Positions 5,441 to 9,217 of a stretch of DNA of 9,217 nucleotides are shown here, piece by piece. The stretch is from contig CAZPJD010000108.1 of the NCBI GenBank assembly GCA_964586775.1, positions 1 through 9,217 on the forward strand. Direction: 5' to 3'. The position numbers and the translations under genes were made by a program. Origin of the DNA: JADLEX01 sp964586775 (GTDB taxonomy: Bacteria; Lernaellota; Lernaellaia; JACKCT01). The notes beneath the pieces are model-generated. The model was not told the origin of the DNA. It made no database searches and was given only the letters and a program-made list of their open reading frames with translations. How positions within the stretch are numbered: the stretch's first letter is position 1; each line of letters opens with the position of its first letter.

Positions 5441-7789
5441 TCAGCAGCCGCAACAGCCGCCGTCGTCGTCATCGTCATCGCCGCCGCCGTCCGACGCGTC
5501 GTCGTCGCCGCCGGCGTCATCGTCGCCACCCGCGTCATCGTCACCGCTGTCGTCGTCGCCGCTGTCGTCGTCACCGCCCGGCGTCACGACGGTCACGCCA
5601 TCAGCCAGAATGCCGAAGAGCGTATTGGGGTTGGTGACGGTAACGTCGTACGAACCGACCGCGAGTCCCGTCGGCAGCGTGCCGGTGATCTCGATGTCGG
5701 ACTCGACCACCACATCGGTGAGGGCGGTTCCGCCCACGTCGACCGTCGCGCCATCCTCGAATCCGGAGCCCGCGATCGTGAGCGACGCATCCGCGCCTTC
5801 GTCGACCTCGGCGGGGATCGCGCTCGTCACGCTCACGCCGTCCACCGGATTTTCCTCGACGCCGAGGACGAGATACGACTCGTCGATGGCATCTTCCTCC
5901 TCGGACCAGACGAAGAAGATGGTGTCGCCCGCCCAATAGGCGCTGGGCACAGAGGGCCACTCGGGTTGGAAGTCAGGGTCGTCAATGTCCGAGACCTGCG
6001 TCGGCCCGGCAAGGACGGTGCCATCGTAGCCGAACAAGGCGTAGAAGACCTCGCCGAAATCGGTGTCCACGTCACCCTGCGTGCCCTTGTGCGACATCGC
6101 GATCAGCACGCCGCCGCCGTTGGGATCGACGATCACAGCGGGATGCATGTAGTTCTCGCCGTCCTCGAACACGGTCGGGGTCTGCACCACCGCCGGGTTC
6201 GCCGCGACGTCAAACGTGAACGAATCGCCGTTCGTGAAGTCCGTGCCACCGTCCTCGATCAGGAACGTCACCATACCGGTGTCCGTGGTGTAGGGGACGC
6301 CGGTCGTGGCCTCGGCGAGCGTCGCCTTCGACGGGCTCTCCACCGACCAGACCTCGCTGCCCGACACGCTGTCGTCGGTTACGGTCACGGTATACGTGCC
6401 GGCCTCGGCCGCGAAAGACACCTGCACATCGCTGATGTCGCCGTTGCCCGTGTTGCCCGCGTCCACCGTGGGCGTCACGTCGGGCGTCAGGGTCGAACCG
6501 TCAAATCCGTTCACGGAAGGATCGATAATGGCCGTGAAGAGCCGGGAGTACCAGTTGTCGGTGTTCGCGTCCTCGTCCGCAAAGGACTGGAACGCAAGGA
6601 ACACGTTGCCGTTCGGCAATTGAGCGATCGCGGGACGCCGGTTCGCCCGGTCGATGAACACTGAGGACGCGCCGACAAGATCCGACCCGTCCGCCAGATC
6701 AGAGAGCGTGTAACGAATCGAATACACGACGTTCGAGTCGTCTTCGTCGCCGATGGTGCCGGTACCGATCACCGCGTGAACGGTGTTGCCGTCGTACAAC
6801 TCCCGAATCTCGCCGTGCGCGCCCCAGAAGAGCGAGCCGTCGAGCTCGCCGAACGACTGGATGTCGCCCAGGCCGTCGGTGGCGTTCCAGGTGCGGTACT
6901 GAAGCTCTCCTCCGCCGACGTCGAACGCCTCGTCGCGCCACATGATGTAGAGATTGCCGTCTTCTCGCAGCGCGATGCGCGGATGGACGGACTGAACGCC
7001 GTCGACCTCGGAGATCGGTTCGGTCGCCGGGTCGCTCAGGATGTCGCTCGCCACGGTGCTGAACGTGAACTTGTCGCCGTTTACGAACGCCGCGCCACCG
7101 TCGGTCGCGTAAAACGAGATCGGCGCCGCGATCTCGTTGTCATCCGGATCCGGGAAGATGGAGCCACTGCCGTTGGTCCACGGCAATTCGCCGCTGACCG
7201 ACCCCGTCGCCTTCCAATCCGTCCCGTCGAATTCCAGCGTCCAGTCCTCGGTCGTCGTCACACCCGCCGCCGTCCAAACCTCGACCGTGCCGTCGCCGGT
7301 ATTTCCCGCGTCGGCTTCGATGTCTTCCACGGCGGGGAGCGCGTCGGAGCCGTCCTGCGCGTGGCCCGAAGGATTCAGGAAGGTCATGAACACGTCGTCT
7401 TTTTCATCGGCCCAGACCACCGCGAGCGTGGTCTTTGTGGAATCCGTCCACGCCAGTTGCGGCTTCGATTTGTCGGTCGCTCCCTGTCCGCCGGTGGTGA
7501 TCCACGTCGTGTCGATGAGCACGTCGCCATTCGGCGCGACCATCATGTAGTAGACCTGCGGCTCGCCGTTGTAGCCGTCGACGGTTGTTTCATCGGTCGA
7601 TCCGATGGTGATGACGTGAATATTGCTGTCGTTGTCGATTTCGACGCCGTGCGAACCCTTGGCGTAACCCAACAACTGGCCGTCGTTGAGCTTGGTGATC
7701 GACGCCGCGTTCGCCGAAGCGACCCAGGCGACGCACATCAAGAGGCCCAAGACCAACCGTCCCTTCCAACCGAACCCATACATCTTCAT
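5441..7789 (-). CDS. Exported propeller/IPT protein with Asp-rich tail and C-terminal GGCCGC (paralogue 3)
   Basis: A predicted exported protein of 782 residues starting MKMYGFGWKG, with AAAGGA 6 bases before the ATG. The signal peptide covers 1-28 (cleavage after ANA). It has the same order of parts as paralogues 1 and 2 but much lower identity: propeller-like repeats with phrases such as GVEIDNDSNIHVITIG, IALREDGNLYIMWRDE, LPNGNVFLAFQSF and VDPNGGGVLIAM; GNTGDGT/GNTGNG modules at about 160-246 and 443-528; IPT/TIG at 651-736; an acidic tail from 739; and GGCCGC at the end. Its only other cysteine is in the signal peptide, so all three cysteines of the mature chain lie in the last four residues. 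The best-kept part compared with the other two is module 2 (DDSVSGSEVWSVE is identical). It is the first gene of the array and has a different upstream region from the other two, so its regulation may differ. Ligand and function unknown. Confidence 0.95.
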   Translation of the reverse strand: MKMYGFGWKGRLVLGLLMCVAWVASANAASITKLNDGQLLGYAKGSHGVEIDNDSNIHVITIGSTDETTVDGYNGEPQVYYMMVAPNGDVLIDTTWITTGGQGATDKSKPQLAWTDSTKTTLAVVWADEKDDVFMTFLNPSGHAQDGSDALPAVEDIEADAGNTGDGTVEVWTAAGVTTTEDWTLEFDGTDWKATGSVSGELPWTNGSGSIFPDPDDNEIAAPISFYATDGGAAFVNGDKFTFSTVASDILSDPATEPISEVDGVQSVHPRIALREDGNLYIMWRDEAFDVGGGELQYRTWNATDGLGDIQSFGELDGSLFWGAHGEIRELYDGNTVHAVIGTGTIGDEDDSNVVYSIRYTLSDLADGSDLVGASSVFIDRANRRPAIAQLPNGNVFLAFQSFADEDANTDNWYSRLFTAIIDPSVNGFDGSTLTPDVTPTVDAGNTGNGDISDVQVSFAAEAGTYTVTVTDDSVSGSEVWSVESPSKATLAEATTGVPYTTDTGMVTFLIEDGGTDFTNGDSFTFDVAANPAVVQTPTVFEDGENYMHPAVIVDPNGGGVLIAMSHKGTQGDVDTDFGEVFYALFGYDGTVLAGPTQVSDIDDPDFQPEWPSVPSAYWAGDTIFFVWSEEEDAIDESYLVLGVEENPVDGVSVTSAIPAEVDEGADASLTIAGSGFEDGATVDVGGTALTDVVVESDIEITGTLPTGLAVGSYDVTVTNPNTLFGILADGVTVVTPGGDDDSGDDDSGDDDAGGDDDAGGDDDASDGGGDDDDDDGGCCGC
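5484..5527. repeat. 44-bp exact match to 2997-3040
   Basis: A 44-base run in the acidic-tail coding sequence of paralogue 3 is identical to 2997-3040 in paralogue 2, whereas the bodies of these two genes have diverged widely. It encodes the DDDAGGDDDASDGG part of the tail. This is the main evidence for a recombination junction in the tails. Confidence 0.85.
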
Positions 7790-7953
7790 CCGACGTCCTT
7801 TCTGAACGGGGGAACGAGCGATAAACGCTCAGGTTTTCGTATTCAAAGAAGAACTGTATCGAAAATCAGCGCAAAAAGAATATGATCTACGTCATGTTTT
7901 ATCGAAACGACGCGAAATATGGCGGGTTCTTGGGCGATGCGCGGCCGAGCCGA
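7790..7953 (-). promoter_or_regulatory. AT-rich upstream region of paralogue 3
   Basis: This intergenic stretch is far more AT-rich than its surroundings and must carry the promoter of the array's first gene. A possible pair on the minus strand is TTGAAT, 17 bases, TATCGC (about 7819-7847), which is only a weak match to consensus. A small hairpin, GAGCG-TTTAT-CGCTC at 7816-7830, overlaps the possible -10 or leader. A palindromic site is listed separately. The region also follows the stop of the SPOR gene, but I see no terminator with a T-run there. Confidence 0.45.
7882..7895. promoter_or_regulatory. Possible CRP/FNR-type operator
   Basis: ATGA-TCTACG-TCAT has the TGA-N6-TCA spacing of CRP/FNR-family sites with symmetric outer bases. 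The inner and outer positions do not match a full CRP or FNR consensus, so this is only a candidate. Confidence 0.2.
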
Positions 7954-8643
7954 TCACGGCCCGATAGTGGTGACGTAGGGCTTGATGCCCTCTTTGGCGG
8001 CGAGCGCGGCGGCGTATTGGTCGGCGCCGCTCTTGTTCGCGAATTTGCCGACCCGCAGCCGGTACCAAGTGCCCTTTGCGCCGAGATCCGCCTTGACGAT
8101 GTAGGCCTGAACGCCCTTGGCGATCCACGACTGCTGGCGCGACTTGGCCTCGGCCTCGTCGCTGTGAGCCGAAAGCTGCACGGTCCAGCCCTTGCCGGTG
8201 GGTGGTTCGGGCGGGCCCGTGGGTTCGACCGGCGCGGGCGGCGGCGCGACGGCGGGCGTTCCGACAGGACCGGGCGAAACCGGACTCTTCGGCAAGGATT
8301 CCCCGGTCGGCAGAGGAAGCGCTGACGCGGAAGTGGGCGACCCGGTCACGGGAATCACGAGCGTACCCGAATCCGGCGTCGCGGCCGGGGTGACGCCGAT
8401 GTCGCTGCCGGTGACGGTCAAGCCCTCGGCGACGATCGTCTCGGGCGTGGGCGCGACGCCCTCCGCCGAGCCCTCCATCGCTGAGATGCGGCCGAGGCCC
8501 TTGCCCACCACCACGCCGAGCGCGAACACGATGACGAGAATCGCGAGCAGCCCCGAAAAGATGAACGCGATCTGGCGATTGTCGAGTTCGAGCGTGATCT
8601 TGTTGCGGAACTTGCGCAGATCCCGCATGCGGCCCCGTCCCAT
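7954..8643 (-). CDS. Membrane-anchored SPOR-domain protein
   Basis: About 229 residues. A short basic N-terminus (RDLRKFRNK) and LDNRQ precede a single membrane helix near residues 25-46 (IAFIFSGLLAILVIVFALG), then a long Pro/Thr/Ser/Gly-rich linker to about 148, and a C-terminal SPOR domain at about 150-229 with the usual signatures GWTVQLSAH, a middle AYIVKADL strand and WYRLRVGKF. SPOR domains bind peptidoglycan strands stripped of peptide side chains, often at the division site, so this is probably an inner-membrane protein reaching into the periplasm. The exact partner cannot be read from sequence. The ATG at 8643 is chosen, but 8628 (MRDL) has the better upstream purine run (GGGACGGGG); a GTG at 8697 is unlikely. 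The gene is on the same strand as the propeller array but separated by 164 bases, so a functional link is not shown. Confidence 0.93.
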   Translation of the reverse strand: MGRGRMRDLRKFRNKITLELDNRQIAFIFSGLLAILVIVFALGVVVGKGLGRISAMEGSAEGVAPTPETIVAEGLTVTGSDIGVTPAATPDSGTLVIPVTGSPTSASALPLPTGESLPKSPVSPGPVGTPAVAPPPAPVEPTGPPEPPTGKGWTVQLSAHSDEAEAKSRQQSWIAKGVQAYIVKADLGAKGTWYRLRVGKFANKSGADQYAAALAAKEGIKPYVTTIGP

Positions 8644-8717
8644 CGGTGGTGTGCGTCGGTGATGAACGGTGTTGTAGCACCGCCGCCCGGCGCTCACAAG
8701 GCGCGGTCGGCGCGGGT

Positions 8718-9078
8718 GTGAAGGAGGACTTTTCAGGGACGACGCACGGGGAGATGGACGGGGCGAACATCGAAGCGAAGCATTTCAGCTCCCATACAAC
8801 ATCTCCGAGGCCGTCGTTCTCGATCCGCTCCTCGGGAAGACGAAATCCACGCGCTTGGAAGGCGCCGCGCTCGAAGATAAGGAGGCGCACGGATTCACGA
8901 CCGCGTCCGTTTTTGTCGGTGTCACCTGCGAGTTTTCGCGGTCGGAGAAGACGAATCCGTTCCCAAAGGCGGGCCCGGATTTGACCGCGTCTTCGACATC
9001 GGATTCTGGATCGGAGGCGAAGTCGAGCGCATGCTCTCCGACAACCGGGGTCTCTCCGGCGAGCTTCGTTATCCGTAG
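8718..9078 (+). pseudogene. Frameshifted plus-strand gene of unknown family (decayed or mis-sequenced)
   Basis: Three plus-strand frames take over from one another with protein-like, GC3-rich reading: 8718-8785 gives EMDGANIEAKHF, about 8786-8936 gives QLPYNISEAVVLDPLLGKT and later SVFVGVTCEF, and about 8937-9075 gives FDIGFWIGGEVERMLSDNRG and ends GELRYP before a TAG at 9076-9078. Both frame changes are -1 and fall at T-runs (TTT at 8783-8785, TTTT at 8933-8936). Adding one T to each would restore a single frame of about 120 codons. The first possible start is GTG at 8718 or ATG at 8754, neither with a well-spaced binding site, so the 5' end is unsure. It diverges from the SPOR gene. I do not recognise the family. 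It may be a true pseudogene or the result of homopolymer errors. Confidence 0.5.
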
Positions 9079-9217
9079 TCGCCCCTGAAAATCGCTTTAA
9101 CTCATTGAAAACGCTGGACAATATGGCTCATTTGTGCTAGTTCTTTTCACCGGGAATCGGGCATATCCACCCCCAAAACCCGGTGAAAGATGACGCCAAA
9201 ACAGACCCCGCCGCTCT
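9079..9217. other. Non-coding AT-richer end of window
   Basis: No reading frame with coding character is visible. The stretch is richer in A/T than the rest of the window and holds the inverted repeat at 9145-9188. The phrasing (ggacaatatggctcatttg) vaguely recalls the ends of some insertion sequences, but no transposase or complete terminal repeat can be seen. Confidence 0.5.
9145..9188. repeat. Perfect 10-bp inverted repeat
   Basis: TTTCACCGGG at 9145-9154 is the exact reverse complement of CCCGGTGAAA at 9179-9188, separated by 24 bases. It lacks a T-run directly after either arm, so it is not an obvious terminator. It could be an operator, a leader structure or part of a mobile-element end. 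Confidence 0.7.

Noticed and set aside
3407..6664. 1085-codon open frame on the plus strand
   Set aside because: It lies antisense across paralogues 2 and 3 and their spacer, is dominated by Arg, Gly, Val, His and Asp-type shadow composition, and has no domain. High GC content leaves antisense frames open.
7946..7963. Hairpin over the SPOR stop codon as a terminator
   Set aside because: A 7-pair stem is possible, but it includes the stop codon in its loop and no T-run follows.
7892..9121. 409-codon minus-strand frame
   Set aside because: It overlaps the SPOR gene in another frame and is Arg-rich. The SPOR frame has a clear domain and membrane helix, and in 8786-8930 the third-position GC signal favours the plus-strand reading.

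Overview
The window is GC-rich DNA with strongly GC-biased third codon positions. The proteins suggest a Gram-negative bacterium, plausibly one of the Myxococcota/deltaproteobacteria-like lineages, because of large exported Asp-rich proteins ending in cysteines and a membrane-anchored SPOR protein. This placement is inference; there is no rRNA or other phylogenetic marker here.

Layout. Every confident gene is on the minus strand. From right to left: a SPOR-domain envelope protein (7954-8643), then three tandem paralogues of about 780 residues (5441-7789, 2951-5281, 452-2791), then the 5' part of an unrecognised gene that runs off the left edge (1-291). At the right edge, 8718-9078 holds what looks like a plus-strand gene of about 120 codons broken by two frameshifts at T-runs. 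It is followed by non-coding DNA with a perfect 10-bp inverted repeat.

The centrepiece is the paralogue array. Each protein has a signal peptide, about seven propeller-like repeats interrupted at two equivalent seams by an 85-90 residue 'GNTGNG ... GDxFTF' module, one IPT/TIG domain, a long Asp-rich low-complexity tail, and an invariant C-terminal GGCCGC. These terminal cysteines are almost the only cysteines in the mature proteins, and in the third paralogue they are the only ones. The tail therefore looks like an uncharacterised surface-anchoring, sorting or metal-binding signal. The two left-hand genes are very similar along their whole length, including their upstream regions. The third is an older relative with the same plan.

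Each gene has its own upstream region and terminator, so they are probably separate transcription units. The middle gene's tail and terminator look like those of the third gene, while its body looks like the first gene. This is the pattern expected if the array grew by unequal crossing-over inside the Asp-coding repeats. No enzyme or secretion machinery in the window explains what the proteins bind or how they are exported, so their job (surface adhesion, ligand binding, structural coat) remains open.
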